64,000 nt of DNA from Castellaniella denitrificans (GCF_042653765.1 NZ_JBHSEZ010000029.1:62001-126000), one strand, 5' to 3'; positions 8,672 through 17,355 are shown, numbered from the stretch's first letter. Notes: generated by a model not told the origin, from the letters alone. Numbers and translations: made by a program.

Positions 8672-9757
8672 TCAGTCGCCGGCCTCGAAGAAACGCAGCA
8701 GCCGCGCCGGCAGCCAGCGCAGGTGCCCCGGGAACATGCCGGTGACGAAGCCCGCGTGCCCGCCCTGGGCCGGCTGGTGCAGCAGCACGTCGCCGGACGC
8801 GTCCCGGGAGCCCGGCAGCGAGGCTTCGGGCACGAAGGGGTCGTTGCGGGCGTTCAGCACCAGCGTGGGCGTGCGGATCGCCGGCAGCAGCGGCAGGCTG
8901 GCCGCGCGGGTCCAGTAGTCCAGCGCGTTGAGGTAGCCGTGCATGGGCGCGGTGTACAGGTCGTCGAATTCGCGCAGGCTGCGCATGTTCTGGGTGCGCG
9001 AGACGTCCACCGAACCGGGGAATTCGCGGGCCTTGTCGAAGATCTTGCGGCGGATGCTGCGCAGGAAATAGCGGGAATACAGCTGCCGCCCCCAGGCGGT
9101 GTCCGACAGGCGGCGGCCGCAGGCGGCCAGGTCCATCGGAACGGAAACCGCGGCCGCGGCCCGCAGCCCGTGCGGGCCGCGGGCCGATTCGCCCAGCAGC
9201 TTCAGCAGGGCGTTGCCGCCCAGCGAGATCCCGGCGGCGTGCCACTCGGCGCCCGGCAGGCGGGCGCGGACGTGGCCGAGCATGAAGTCGATCTCGGCCG
9301 AGTCGCCGCTGTAGTAGGCGCGCGCCATGCGGTTGGGCACGCCCGAGCAGCCGCGGAAATGCGCCGCCGCCACGACCCAGCCGGCCGCGCGGAAATCGTG
9401 GGCGATCGCCTGCATGTAGGGGCTCAGGCTGTTGCCTTCGAGGCCATGGAACAGGATCAGCGCGGAGCCGCCGCCCGCCAGCGCGGCCCAGTCGGCTGCT
9501 TCGATCCAGCGCCGCGCCGCCGTGCCCACCAGGCCGGACTCATGCGGCGAGGCCTGGCCGCCGGGCCGCTGGTTGGGGTTCAGGCCGGGGCCGCACCAGT
9601 CCAGGTCGATGAAATCGCCGTCCGGCGTGTCGACCCGTTCGCGCACGAAGTGCAGGGCGGGATGCTGGGCGCAGAAGGCCCCGTAGAGGGTCTGGGCATG
9701 GCCGCCCGGCAGCCAGGCCGGCACGGGGCACACGCCGGTGTCGATGCGCGCGGTCAT
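8672..9757 (-). CDS. YheT-family alpha/beta hydrolase
   Basis: Serine hydrolase of unknown physiological substrate, 361 residues. Family marks are the N-terminal WLPGGHAQTLYG, the oxyanion region LFHGLEGN, nucleophile elbow GISLGGNALLKLLGE, acid residue region NARNDPFVPEASLP, and the catalytic His in QGGHAGFV. No signal peptide is seen. It is convergent with the M48 protease and precedes two small genes on the same strand. Confidence 0.92.
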   Translation of the reverse strand: MTARIDTGVCPVPAWLPGGHAQTLYGAFCAQHPALHFVRERVDTPDGDFIDLDWCGPGLNPNQRPGGQASPHESGLVGTAARRWIEAADWAALAGGGSALILFHGLEGNSLSPYMQAIAHDFRAAGWVVAAAHFRGCSGVPNRMARAYYSGDSAEIDFMLGHVRARLPGAEWHAAGISLGGNALLKLLGESARGPHGLRAAAAVSVPMDLAACGRRLSDTAWGRQLYSRYFLRSIRRKIFDKAREFPGSVDVSRTQNMRSLREFDDLYTAPMHGYLNALDYWTRAASLPLLPAIRTPTLVLNARNDPFVPEASLPGSRDASGDVLLHQPAQGGHAGFVTGMFPGHLRWLPARLLRFFEAGD

Positions 9758-9799
9758 TGATCGTCCTCGCGCCTGGAACGGTCCGGCACGCTCATGAAT

Positions 9800-10222
9800 T
9801 CAATGAAGCGTCCGCGAGGGATCGGGCCGGTCGAGCAGCTCGGCCTCGCGGGGCGCGGCCGAGGCGTGGTGCACGATCATCCGCCAGCCCTCCGGGCCTT
9901 TCTGGTAGATGTTGGTGGTGTAGAAATTCAGGGTGTCCTTGCCGCGCGGGGTGTTCACCATGATCTGCTCGATCAGCACGTGGACGGCGTTCATCACGCC
10001 CGTCATCGCCTTGACCTGGGCCGGGAAGGCGGCGATCGGGCCGTTGGCGAAGAGGTGTTCCCAGCCTTCCCTGACGGCCCGGGGGCCGAGGGTCCGCAGG
10101 CCGCCCGGGTGGATGCAGGCCACGTCCTCGTCGTCGCTCCAGACGCGCATCATCAGGGCGGCGTCGCCCTGGCGCATGGCTTCGTAGAAGGCGTATTCCG
10201 CTTCTTCGGGCGTGGGGAACAT
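9800..10222 (-). CDS. NTF2-like / SnoaL-like small protein
   Basis: A 140-residue protein with the cone-shaped NTF2-like fold pattern: an N-terminal helix pair (EEAEYAFYEAMRQGDAALMM), then VWSDDEDVACIHPGGLRTLG, and beta strands with FYTTNIYQKGPEGWRMIVHH. Families with this pattern include DUF4440-like and YybH-like proteins. No catalytic role can be assigned. It starts 22 bases downstream of the zinc-finger gene and is probably cotranscribed with it. Confidence 0.8.
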   Translation of the reverse strand: MFPTPEEAEYAFYEAMRQGDAALMMRVWSDDEDVACIHPGGLRTLGPRAVREGWEHLFANGPIAAFPAQVKAMTGVMNAVHVLIEQIMVNTPRGKDTLNFYTTNIYQKGPEGWRMIVHHASAAPREAELLDRPDPSRTLH

Positions 10223-10244
10223 GGGCGGGAGGCTCGGCGGATCC

Positions 10245-10454
10245 CTAGTGTCCGTGCACCTTTTCGCCCTCGCGCAGGGCGTAGCGGGTGCCGCAGTACT
10301 GGCAGCGGGCCACGTGGCTCTTGACGACCTCGATGTAGATGCGCGGATGCTGGCTCCACAGGGGCGCCTTGGGGCCGGGGCAATAGACCGGCAGGTCTTC
10401 GGCGCCGACTTCGACGATGTCCTGGTTGCGGGCGGTTTCGGGCACGCTGCTCAT
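10245..10454 (-). CDS. Small CHCC-type zinc-finger protein
   Basis: A 69-residue protein with a Cys-His-Cys-Cys metal site: Cys in VYCPGPKAP, His in SQHPRIYIEV and the CQYCGTRYAL pair. This is the pattern of the zinc-finger domain seen in the NDUFS6 subunit of complex I and in many small proteobacterial proteins next to ilvE. Its molecular role is not established. The ATG at 10454 follows an AGGAAAC ribosome site. The ilvE terminator at 10465-10495 sits just upstream, so expression probably depends on read-through or a short internal promoter. Confidence 0.88.
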   Translation of the reverse strand: MSSVPETARNQDIVEVGAEDLPVYCPGPKAPLWSQHPRIYIEVVKSHVARCQYCGTRYALREGEKVHGH

Positions 10455-10464
10455 GGTGTTTCCT

Positions 10465-10495
10465 GAAAAAAGGGCCGGACGGGCGGGCCGTCCGG
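10465..10495 (-). terminator. Rho-independent terminator after ilvE
   Basis: On the minus strand an 8-bp perfect GC stem (10495-10488 with 10482-10475, five-base loop) is followed by CCCTTTTTT. It lies 20 bases beyond the ilvE stop codon and 11 bases before the start of the zinc-finger gene. Confidence 0.8.
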
Positions 10496-10515
10496 GTTGG
10501 GGTTCGGGTTGGGTG

Positions 10516-11436
10516 TCAGACCTTCGAGAGCCAGTGGTGGTATTTCGGCGTCTTGCCGGACACCGCGTCGAAGAAGGCCTTCTGGATCCGGGTGGTGACC
10601 GGGCCGCGTTCGCCGGCGCCGATCTGGCGGCCGTCGATCTCGCGGATCGGGGTGACTTCGGCCGCCGTGCCCGTGAAGAAGGCTTCGTCGGCGATGTACA
10701 GGTCGTCGCGGGTCAGCCGGCGCGATTCCACCCGCACCCCCAGGTCGGCGGCGATCTGGTGGATGGAGGCCCGGGTGATGCCGGTCAGGGCGCAGGCGAT
10801 GTCCGGCTCGTAGAGCACGCCGTCGCGCACGATGAACAGGTTCTCGCCGGAGCCTTCGGCCACGAAGCCCTGGGTGTCCAGAAGGATCGCCTCGTCGTAG
10901 CCGTGGTCCAGGGCCTCGGCGTTGGCGAGGATGGAGTTGGCGTAGGTGCTGGCGATCTTCGCGCGCGGCATGGTGACGTTGACGTGCTGCCGCGCGTAGG
11001 ACGAGATCTTGACGCGGATGCCCTGTTTCAGGGCTTCTTCGCCCAGGTAGGCGCCCCAGGCCCAGGCGGCGATGGCGACGTGCACCGAGGCGCCCCGGGG
11101 CGAGACGCCCATCTTTTCGGAGCCGTAGAACACCAGCGGCCGGATGTAGCAGGATTCCAGTTCGTTGCGCCGCACGACCTCGATCTGGGCCTCGGAGATC
11201 GCCTCGCGCGAGAAGGGGATCTTCATCTGGTAGATGTGCGCCGAGTTGAACAGGCGCTTGGTGTGGTCTTCCAGGCGGAAGATCGCCGTGCCGTGGTCGG
11301 TGCGATAGGCGCGGACCCCCTCGAAGACGGCCAGGCCGTAGTGCAGCGAATGTGTCAGCACGTGCGTGGTCGCGTCGCGCCAGGGCACCAGTTTGCCGTC
11401 GTACCAGATCACCCCATCTCGATCAGCCATGGACAT
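10516..11436 (-). CDS. ilvE: Branched-chain-amino-acid transaminase IlvE
   Basis: PLP fold-type IV aminotransferase for the last step of Leu, Ile and Val synthesis. The 306 residues are typical. Landmarks are WRDATTHVLTHSLHYGLAVF, the PLP lysine in NVTMPRAKIASTYANSIL... region followed by EAILLDTQGFVAEGSGEN, and the phosphate-binding GTAAEVTPI. The start at 11436 (MSMADRDG) has an in-frame alternative ATG at 11430. It is divergent from rhlE. Confidence 0.96.
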   Translation of the reverse strand: MSMADRDGVIWYDGKLVPWRDATTHVLTHSLHYGLAVFEGVRAYRTDHGTAIFRLEDHTKRLFNSAHIYQMKIPFSREAISEAQIEVVRRNELESCYIRPLVFYGSEKMGVSPRGASVHVAIAAWAWGAYLGEEALKQGIRVKISSYARQHVNVTMPRAKIASTYANSILANAEALDHGYDEAILLDTQGFVAEGSGENLFIVRDGVLYEPDIACALTGITRASIHQIAADLGVRVESRRLTRDDLYIADEAFFTGTAAEVTPIREIDGRQIGAGERGPVTTRIQKAFFDAVSGKTPKYHHWLSKV

Positions 11437-11565
11437 CGCCGTCTCCCGGAATTTGTCAGGGATTCATTGTACCAATTGCCCGGCCCGAGGCGATGCAGGC
11501 TAAAATGGGGAGTTCATGAACGCGTGGGGCCGGATTTCCGGGTGCCTGCGCACCCTATCCTACGA

Positions 11566-12951
11566 ATGACCGACACCACTCCCCAAGACTTCACCGCCGA
11601 AGCGCCCGTTCCGTTCGCCCAGTTCGGATTGCATCCCGGCATCATGCAGGCCATCGAGGCCACCGGCTACGTATCCGCCACCCCGATCCAGGCCAAGGCC
11701 ATCCCCATCGCCATGTCCGGGCGCGACGTCATGGGCGCCGCCCAGACGGGCACGGGCAAGACCGCCGCCTTTTCCCTGCCGATCCTGCACCGGCTGATGC
11801 CGTTCGCCAACAGCAGCGCCTCGCCCGCGCGGCATCCCGTGCGCGCCCTGATCCTGACGCCCACGCGCGAGCTCGCCGACCAGGTGCACTCCAACGTCGC
11901 CCAGTACAGCCGCTTCGTGCCCCTGCGCACGGCGGTGGTGTTCGGCGGGGTCGACATCCGCCCGCAGCGCGACCTGCTGCGCCAGGGCTGCGAAATCCTG
12001 ATCGCCACGCCGGGCCGCCTGCTCGACCACGTCGAACAGCGCAACGTCAACCTCGGCCAGGTCGGCATCCTGGTGCTGGACGAGGCCGACCGCATGCTGG
12101 ACATGGGCTTCCTGCCGGACCTGGACCGCATCATGCGGCTGCTGCCGCCGGGCCGCCAGGGCCTGCTGTTCTCCGCCACCTTCAGCCCGGAAATCCGCAA
12201 GCTCGGCCGCACTTTCCTGCGCACCCCGGTCGAGGTCGAGGTCGCGCGTCCCAACGCCACGGCCGACACCGTCACCCAGATCGCCTATCCCCTGGAAGGC
12301 GAGGCCAAGCGCCGGGCCGTGGTTCATCTGGTGAAATCCCGCCAGCTCAACCAGGTCATCGTGTTTTCCAACACCAAGATCGGCTGCAGCCGCCTGGCCC
12401 GCCAGCTGGAACAGGACGGCGTGCGCGCCGAATCCATCCACGGCAACAAGACCCAGATCGAGCGCATGAAGGCGCTGGACGCCTTCAAGGCCGGCACGCT
12501 GGAAGTCCTGGTGGCCACCGACGTGGCCGCGCGCGGCTTGGACGTGGCCGGCGTGCCCTGCGTGATCAACTACGATCTGCCGCGCAACGCGGAAGATTAC
12601 GTGCACCGCATCGGCCGTACCGGCCGGGCGGGCGCCTCGGGCGAGGCCATCGCGCTGTTCGCGCCCGAAGAAGAGCGCTATCTGCTGGACATCGAAAAAC
12701 TCATCAAGACCAAGATCCCGCGCGGCGAGCTCGAACTGCCCCGCAGCGTCCCCCGCCGCCGTCCGGTCGGCGGGCATCACGGGGCGCCGGGCTGGCGCGG
12801 CGCGCCCGAGGCGCCGCAGGACGACTTCTTCTCCCGGCCCTACGAACCCGCCGCCGCGCCCGCGGCGCGCACCGAGGCCGAATCGCGCCCCGCCGTGGTG
12901 CCGGCGCGCCGGCCCGTGGGGGTTCTGCTGGGCGGCGGCAAACCCGCCTGA
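11566..12951 (+). CDS. rhlE: DEAD-box ATP-dependent RNA helicase, RhlE type
   Basis: RNA helicase of 461 residues that remodels RNA in ribosome assembly or decay. All motifs are present: FAQFGLHPGIMQAIEATGY (Q motif), AQTGTGKTAAF, PTRELADQV, TPGRLLDH, DEADRMLDMGF, SATFS, ATDVAARGLDVAGV and HRIGRTGRAG. A basic, low-complexity tail of about 80 residues follows. The start ATG at 11566 opens the conserved helicase region. A TAAAAT box at 11501-11506 may be its -10 element. It is divergent from ilvE. Confidence 0.94.
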   Translation: MTDTTPQDFTAEAPVPFAQFGLHPGIMQAIEATGYVSATPIQAKAIPIAMSGRDVMGAAQTGTGKTAAFSLPILHRLMPFANSSASPARHPVRALILTPTRELADQVHSNVAQYSRFVPLRTAVVFGGVDIRPQRDLLRQGCEILIATPGRLLDHVEQRNVNLGQVGILVLDEADRMLDMGFLPDLDRIMRLLPPGRQGLLFSATFSPEIRKLGRTFLRTPVEVEVARPNATADTVTQIAYPLEGEAKRRAVVHLVKSRQLNQVIVFSNTKIGCSRLARQLEQDGVRAESIHGNKTQIERMKALDAFKAGTLEVLVATDVAARGLDVAGVPCVINYDLPRNAEDYVHRIGRTGRAGASGEAIALFAPEEERYLLDIEKLIKTKIPRGELELPRSVPRRRPVGGHHGAPGWRGAPEAPQDDFFSRPYEPAAAPAARTEAESRPAVVPARRPVGVLLGGGKPA

Positions 12952-13013
12952 ACCAGGCCCGCATCCCGCCGTATCGCACCGTGGGTTCGCCTCGCCGTGC
13001 GAGAGCGCCGTCT

Positions 13014-13403
13014 TCAGTTCCGCGCCAGCGCGTCCAGGCTGCCGGGGCCGGCCGCCTGCACCGGCAGGTCCGCGGCACCGTCGATCAGCCGCCGCAGCTG
13101 TTCCGCGCGCGGCTGCACGGCGCCCCAGTAGCGCGTGCCGTCCCGGTCCTGCACCAGGATCGTGGGAAAGTTCTCGATGTCCTCGTCGCCCAGCCATTCG
13201 GGGCTGTCCTCGACGTCCACCCACAGGAAGGTCCAGCCGGGGTATTCGTCGGCCAGCGCTTCCAGCAGGGGGCGCCAGGCGTCGCAGGTGCGGCACCAGG
13301 CGGCGCAGTAGCAGGCCACGCGGCGGCCCGAATCTGCGGCCAGCCGGTCGCGCAGGGCTTGCGGGGCGGCGTGCGGATCGAACAATTTCATGCAGACAGG
13401 CAT
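13014..13403 (-). CDS. Thioredoxin-fold protein with CxxC active site
   Basis: A 129-residue cytoplasmic protein with a thioredoxin fold. The motif YCAAWCRTCDAWRPLLEAL has a WCRTC active site in place of WCGPC. It continues FLWVDVEDSPEWLGDEDIEN and the cis-proline strand NFPTILVQD. No signal peptide is present. The alternative Arg-Thr dipeptide between the cysteines would shift redox potential, so it may serve a specific partner rather than general reduction. An alternative ATG at 13391 would remove four residues. Confidence 0.86.
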   Translation of the reverse strand: MPVCMKLFDPHAAPQALRDRLAADSGRRVACYCAAWCRTCDAWRPLLEALADEYPGWTFLWVDVEDSPEWLGDEDIENFPTILVQDRDGTRYWGAVQPRAEQLRRLIDGAADLPVQAAGPGSLDALARN

Positions 13404-13455
13404 CCCGTTCTTTGAATAAGATGATTGTATGGGTTCTCAAGGATCATCCCGCTCC

Positions 13456-14247
13456 ATGACGCATCAAGACCTCGCCCTGCGCGATCCCCGTTCCGCCCGC
13501 GGCCTGGCGCTGGTCGGACAGGCCTTCCGCCGCGCCGCCGCCAGCCAGCTGCATCCGCGCATGATCGCGGCCCTGTTCCTGCCCTTCGTGATCGCCTTCC
13601 TGGGGGCGGTGCTGCTGCTGTGGTTCTTCTGGCAGCCGCTGACCGGCTGGCTGGACCAGGAAGCCTCGTCCTGGGGCCTGTTCAACACCATCGACGGCTG
13701 GCTCGTCGCCGTCGGCCTGTTCTCGCTGAAGCTGTGGCTGGTGCCGCTGCTGGCGGCGGGCCTGCTGCTGCCCATGGCCGGCATCCTGGGGCTGGTGATC
13801 GCCGCCGTGTTCGTCATGCCCATCGTGCTGCGCCACCTGGAGCACCGCGAGTACCGTGGCCTGAACCGCCAAGGCCGCAACACCACGGCCCTGGGCGTCT
13901 GGAACGCGATCTGGGTCGGGCTGCTGTTCTGCCTGGGATGGCTGTTCACCATGCCCCTGTGGCTGATCCCGCCCATGGCCCTGGTGCTGCCGGTGTTCTG
14001 GTGGGCCTTCGCGCTGAACCGCATGCTGCGCGTGGACGCCATGATCGAACACGCCAGCCCGGCCGAGCGCCGGCTGCTGTGGCGGCGCCACAATCGCCAG
14101 CTCTGGCTGATCGCGGCCTGCCTGGCCGTCGTCAATCTGATCCCGCTGTTCTGGCTGGTGATGCCGGTGTTCTCGGCGCTGGTGTACGCGCACTTCTGCC
14201 TGGAAGCCATCCGCCGCCTGCGGGCCGAAACCGTCATAGATGTCTGA
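13456..14247 (+). CDS. EI24-domain integral membrane protein
   Basis: About 263 residues with six or so hydrophobic segments (for example IAALFLPFVIAFLGAVLLLW and LWLIPPMALVLPVFWWAFAL). It resembles the EI24 (CysZ-related) family of membrane proteins found in many proteobacteria, whose role here is unknown. I chose ATG 13456 because an AAGGA lies upstream; an in-frame ATG at 13429 would add nine residues. The stop precedes the CinA-like gene by 12 bases. Confidence 0.8.
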   Translation: MTHQDLALRDPRSARGLALVGQAFRRAAASQLHPRMIAALFLPFVIAFLGAVLLLWFFWQPLTGWLDQEASSWGLFNTIDGWLVAVGLFSLKLWLVPLLAAGLLLPMAGILGLVIAAVFVMPIVLRHLEHREYRGLNRQGRNTTALGVWNAIWVGLLFCLGWLFTMPLWLIPPMALVLPVFWWAFALNRMLRVDAMIEHASPAERRLLWRRHNRQLWLIAACLAVVNLIPLFWLVMPVFSALVYAHFCLEAIRRLRAETVIDV

Positions 14248-14259
14248 CCTGGAAATCCG

Positions 14260-15138
14260 ATGATGAACTCCGAAGCCGCCGGCGGTGCCGGCCTGTCCGC
14301 CCCGCAGGCCGCCTGCGGGCCCGATGCCTGTCCTGTTCCCCAGGCGCCGCCGCGCGTCCGCCTGATCGCCATCGGCGACGAGATCCTGTCCGGGCGTCGC
14401 CAGGACAAGCATTTCGCCCGGCTGATCGAGCTGCTGCAGGAACGCGGGCTGCGGCTGCACGCCGCCGAATTCATTTCCGACGACGAGGACGACATCGTCG
14501 AATGCCTGCGTCGCAGCTTCGCCACGCCGGATCTGGTGTTCTGCTGCGGCGGCATCGGCGCCACGCCCGACGACCGCACCCGCCAGGCCGCCGCGCGCGC
14601 CCTGGGGGTGCCGCTGGCGCTGCATACGGAGGCCGCCCGCCTGATCGGCGAGCGCTGCGCCGAAATGGCCGCCAAGGGGCAGGGCAGCGCCGACATGTCC
14701 GCCCCTGAAAATCAGCAGCGGCTGCAGATGGGCGTATTCCCCGCTGGCTCGGAAATCATCCCGAACAGCTACAACAAGATTCCCGGCTTCTTCATCCGCG
14801 ATCACAGCTTCATGCCCGGCTTTCCCGTGATGGCGCACGCCATGATGGCCTGGACGCTGGATACGCGCTATGCCCGCTGGCACCACCGCGAGTCCCGGGT
14901 CGAGCATTCCTTCCTGGTGTTCGGCATGCCCGAATCGCGCATCACCCCGGCGCTGGAAGCGCTGGAGCGGCGCTGGGCGGGCATCCGCGCCTTCAGCCTG
15001 CCCAACGTCGGCGACTCGGGCGGCCCGCCGCACATCGAGCTGGGGGTCAAGGGCGCTCCCGAGGCCGCCGCCGAGGCCCTGGCCTGGCTGCGGTCCGAGG
15101 TCCTGTCGCTGGGCGGCAGGCTCGATCCCCCGGCCTGA
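14260..15138 (+). CDS. CinA-type molybdopterin-binding domain protein
   Basis: A 292-residue protein with the MoCF_biosynth fold of the CinA N-terminal domain: LIAIGDEILSGRRQDKHFARL, FISDDEDDIVECLRR, LVFCCGGIGATPDDRTRQAAA. It lacks the C-terminal PncC nicotinamide-nucleotide deamidase domain. A roughly 25-residue low-complexity N-terminus precedes the fold. It lies 12 bases after the EI24-family gene, so the two are likely cotranscribed. Confidence 0.85.
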   Translation: MMNSEAAGGAGLSAPQAACGPDACPVPQAPPRVRLIAIGDEILSGRRQDKHFARLIELLQERGLRLHAAEFISDDEDDIVECLRRSFATPDLVFCCGGIGATPDDRTRQAAARALGVPLALHTEAARLIGERCAEMAAKGQGSADMSAPENQQRLQMGVFPAGSEIIPNSYNKIPGFFIRDHSFMPGFPVMAHAMMAWTLDTRYARWHHRESRVEHSFLVFGMPESRITPALEALERRWAGIRAFSLPNVGDSGGPPHIELGVKGAPEAAAEALAWLRSEVLSLGGRLDPPA

Positions 15139-15249
15139 GCGGGCGTCTTCCCCGAGGCCGCCCGCCACGTCCCGGAGGGCGGATGCGCTGCCGGGACGGT
15201 TCAGGCCAGGTGCTCCGCGCCGGCCAGAAAATGCTTGCCATGCGGTCCG

Positions 15250-15270
15250 TTTTTTCATAGTATGGAAAAA
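15250..15270. promoter_or_regulatory. Palindrome upstream of the IclR gene (probable operator)
   Basis: Two ten-base arms around one central base match at nine of ten positions (core TTTCATAGTATGGAAA). The site ends 26 bases before the IclR start codon. Self-repression by the adjacent regulator is the simplest reading. It overlaps where a -10 region would fall. Confidence 0.5.
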
Positions 15271-15295
15271 TGGCGCGATGCAACAAAGTGAGTAA

Positions 15296-16126
15296 ATGGC
15301 ACGTCTTCCCCACACTTCCGCTTCATCCGCACACGGCACCCCGGCGCTCGCCGCGGCGTCCGGCGATCATGGCGCGGTGACGATCCAGGTCCTGGACCGC
15401 GCCATGCGCATCCTGGATGTTCTGGCCGGGCAGCGCGACCCGGTCACCTTGAAGGAACTGTCCGCGGCCACGGGCCTGCACGCCTCGACGGCGCACCGCA
15501 TCCTGGCCGACCTGACCGTGGGCCGCTACGTCGAGCGCGTGGACAGCGGTCTGTACCGCCTGGGCATGCGCCTGCTGGAACTCGGCTCGCTGGTCAAGGG
15601 GCGGCTGGACGTGCGCGCGGCGGCCATCGGCCCGATGCGCGAACTGCATCGCCAGACCGGCCAGACCGTCAACCTGTCGCTCGTCCAGGGCGACGAGATC
15701 GTCTACATCGAACGCGCCTGGAGCGAACGGTCCGGCATGCAGGTGGTGCGCGCCATCGGCGGCCGGGCGCCCCTGCACCTGACCTCCACCGGCAAGCTGT
15801 TCCTGTCCATGTGGGACGCCCGCAGCGTGCGCAGCTACGCCATGCGCACGGGGCTGGCCGGCACCACGCGCAACAGCATCACCCAGGTCGACCAGCTGGA
15901 ACGCGAGCTCGCGCTGGTGCGCCGGCACGGCTATTCGCGCGACAACGAGGAACTCGAGCTCGGCGTGCGCTGCATCGCGGCCGGCGTCTACGACGACACC
16001 GGGGCGCTGCTGGCTGGACTGTCCCTGTCGGCTCCCGCCGAGCGCATGCGGGACGACTGGATTCCGCTGCTGATGAGCACCAGCGCCCGCATCTCCGAGG
16101 CCCTGGGCTACGAGGCGCAGCACTGA
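15296..16126 (+). CDS. IclR-family transcriptional regulator
   Basis: A 276-residue regulator. The N-terminal winged helix-turn-helix runs through VTLKELSAATGLHASTAHRILADL, and the GAF-like effector domain follows, with VNLSLVQGDEIVYIERAW and the C-terminal LGVRCIAAGVYDDTGALLAGLSLSAP. An extra 25 residues precede the DNA-binding domain. Its target is not evident. The downstream phasin gene has its own promoter and operators, so the regulator may act elsewhere. Confidence 0.93.
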   Translation: MARLPHTSASSAHGTPALAAASGDHGAVTIQVLDRAMRILDVLAGQRDPVTLKELSAATGLHASTAHRILADLTVGRYVERVDSGLYRLGMRLLELGSLVKGRLDVRAAAIGPMRELHRQTGQTVNLSLVQGDEIVYIERAWSERSGMQVVRAIGGRAPLHLTSTGKLFLSMWDARSVRSYAMRTGLAGTTRNSITQVDQLERELALVRRHGYSRDNEELELGVRCIAAGVYDDTGALLAGLSLSAPAERMRDDWIPLLMSTSARISEALGYEAQH

Positions 16127-16202
16127 GCCCGGCGCCCGCCGCCGAGGCCGCGGGCGGCCGCGACCGGCTCCGCAACCGATGCGTGCGCGCCACAGCTTGA
16201 TG

Positions 16203-16225
16203 ATTTTGTTGCGCTGCAACAAAAT
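16203..16225. promoter_or_regulatory. Upstream operator of the phasin gene (PhaR-like TGC palindrome)
   Basis: Perfect inverted repeat with 10-base arms and a 3-base centre: ATTTTGTTGC, GCT, GCAACAAAAT. It ends four bases before the -35 box. Its TTGC/GCAA core resembles the TGC-rich sites bound by the polyhydroxybutyrate repressor PhaR in related bacteria. Confidence 0.65.
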
Positions 16226-16228
16226 AAG

Positions 16229-16256
16229 TTGACATCCCCGCGCATTCCTTTAAAAT
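16229..16256 (+). promoter_or_regulatory. Sigma-70 promoter of the phasin gene
   Basis: TTGACA at 16229-16234 and TAAAAT at 16251-16256 with a 16-base spacer, one of the best promoter matches in the window. The expected start site is near 16263, giving a leader of about 87 bases. Confidence 0.8.
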
Positions 16257-16268
16257 TCTTTTTGTGCG

Positions 16269-16288
16269 TCGCAGCAAAACCGCTGCGA
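16269..16288. promoter_or_regulatory. Downstream operator of the phasin gene
   Basis: Perfect inverted repeat TCGCAGC, six bases, GCTGCGA, just after the expected transcription start. With the upstream palindrome it brackets the promoter. The CAGC/GCTG half sites are like PhaR boxes described in other genera. Confidence 0.6.
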
Positions 16289-16349
16289 TCGGGAAGGTGC
16301 CGGGCATTGTGCCTCTGAGGAAACCTTCTACCATTGACAAGGAGTCATC

Positions 16350-16922
16350 ATGAGCGCAAATCAACAATCCCTACTGGCCTCCCAGAAGGCCGTCATCGAC
16401 AACCTGCTGGCCGTCCAGGGCACGTTCTTCAGCGGCTTCGAGAAGCTGGTCGACCTGAACCTGAAGGCCACCAAGGCCGCCTTGGAAGACGTCGCCCAGA
16501 AGTCCCAGGAAGCCGCCGAGCTGAAGGACGCCCAGGAACTGCTGGCCTTCACGTCCGCCCTGGTTCGCCCGGAACAGGCCGTGGCCTACGGCAAGGACGT
16601 CTATGAAATCCTGGCCGACATCCAGGGCGACCTGAGCAAGCTGGCCGAAGCCCAGCTGGCCCAGGGCCAGAAGCAGGTGTCCGAAGTGGTCGAGCAGTTC
16701 GCCCGCAACGCCCCCACCGGCTCCGAAGGCGCCGTGGCGCTGCTGAAGTCCTCGCTGGCCACCGCGACCAACGCCTACGAGTCCGCCTCCAAGGCCGCCC
16801 GCCAGGCCGCCAGCGCCGCGGAATCGAACTTCGCCGCCGCGACCAACGCCACCCTGAAGGCCGCCGCCGACGTCGGCAAGGCCGCCAAGACCGGTACGCG
16901 TTCGCGCCGCGCCGCCAACTGA
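16350..16922 (+). CDS. phaP: Phasin, polyhydroxyalkanoate granule surface protein
   Basis: A 190-residue amphipathic, alanine-rich helical protein of the PhaP family that coats polyhydroxybutyrate granules. It starts MSANQQSLLASQKAVIDNLL and carries LVDLNLKATKAALEDVAQKS and TSALVRPEQAVAYGKDVYEI. The tail, rich in Ala, Lys and Arg, ends GTRSRRAAN. A strong AAGGAG site sits at 16339-16344, five bases before the ATG. The monocistronic unit has its own promoter, two operators and a terminator. The 3-hydroxybutyrate dehydrogenase at the right end points to the same polymer metabolism. Confidence 0.95.
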   Translation: MSANQQSLLASQKAVIDNLLAVQGTFFSGFEKLVDLNLKATKAALEDVAQKSQEAAELKDAQELLAFTSALVRPEQAVAYGKDVYEILADIQGDLSKLAEAQLAQGQKQVSEVVEQFARNAPTGSEGAVALLKSSLATATNAYESASKAARQAASAAESNFAAATNATLKAAADVGKAAKTGTRSRRAAN

Positions 16923-17002
16923 TCGGCACGGGTCGCGCCGGCGGGCTTCACCGCCCGCCGGTCCAGGCCCGATCCCGGACGGGGAAACCCCGTCCGGGAA
17001 CC

Positions 17003-17039
17003 CGACCCCGGAACGAAAGTCCCGGGGTCGTTTTTTTTT
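17003..17039 (+). terminator. Rho-independent terminator of the phasin gene
   Basis: A 9-bp stem CGACCCCGG/CCGGGGTCG with a ten-base loop, followed by nine or more T residues. Two further GC-rich hairpins lie between the stop codon and this one. Confidence 0.93.
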
Positions 17040-17154
17040 GCCGCATGCGGCCGCCAGCCCGTCCGGCGCGGATACCGATTCCGGCCGTTCAGCCGCGCGT
17101 CATCCGCCTCAGCGCGCGTTTGCGTTTTTGCCGCCGGGCCGCCCCAAGGCAAAA

Positions 17155-17307
17155 NNNNNNNNNNNNNNNNNNNNNNNNNNNNNNNNNNNNNNNNNNNNNN
17201 NNNNNNNNNNNNNNNNNNNNNNNNNNNNNNNNNNNNNNNNNNNNNNNNNNNNNNNNNNNNNNNNNNNNNNNNNNNNNNNNNNNNNNNNNNNNNNNNNNNN
17301 NNNNNNN
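17155..17307. other. Assembly gap (153 N)
   Basis: Bases are unknown. The gap lies between the phasin terminator and the RND adaptor gene, so the promoter of the efflux operon, or a small upstream gene, may be hidden here. The true gap length may differ from 153. Confidence 0.98.
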
Positions 17308-17355
17308 GCGACGCGGCGGGAGCCCTTCCTGTCGATCATCCCGTTTCGAGAACTC

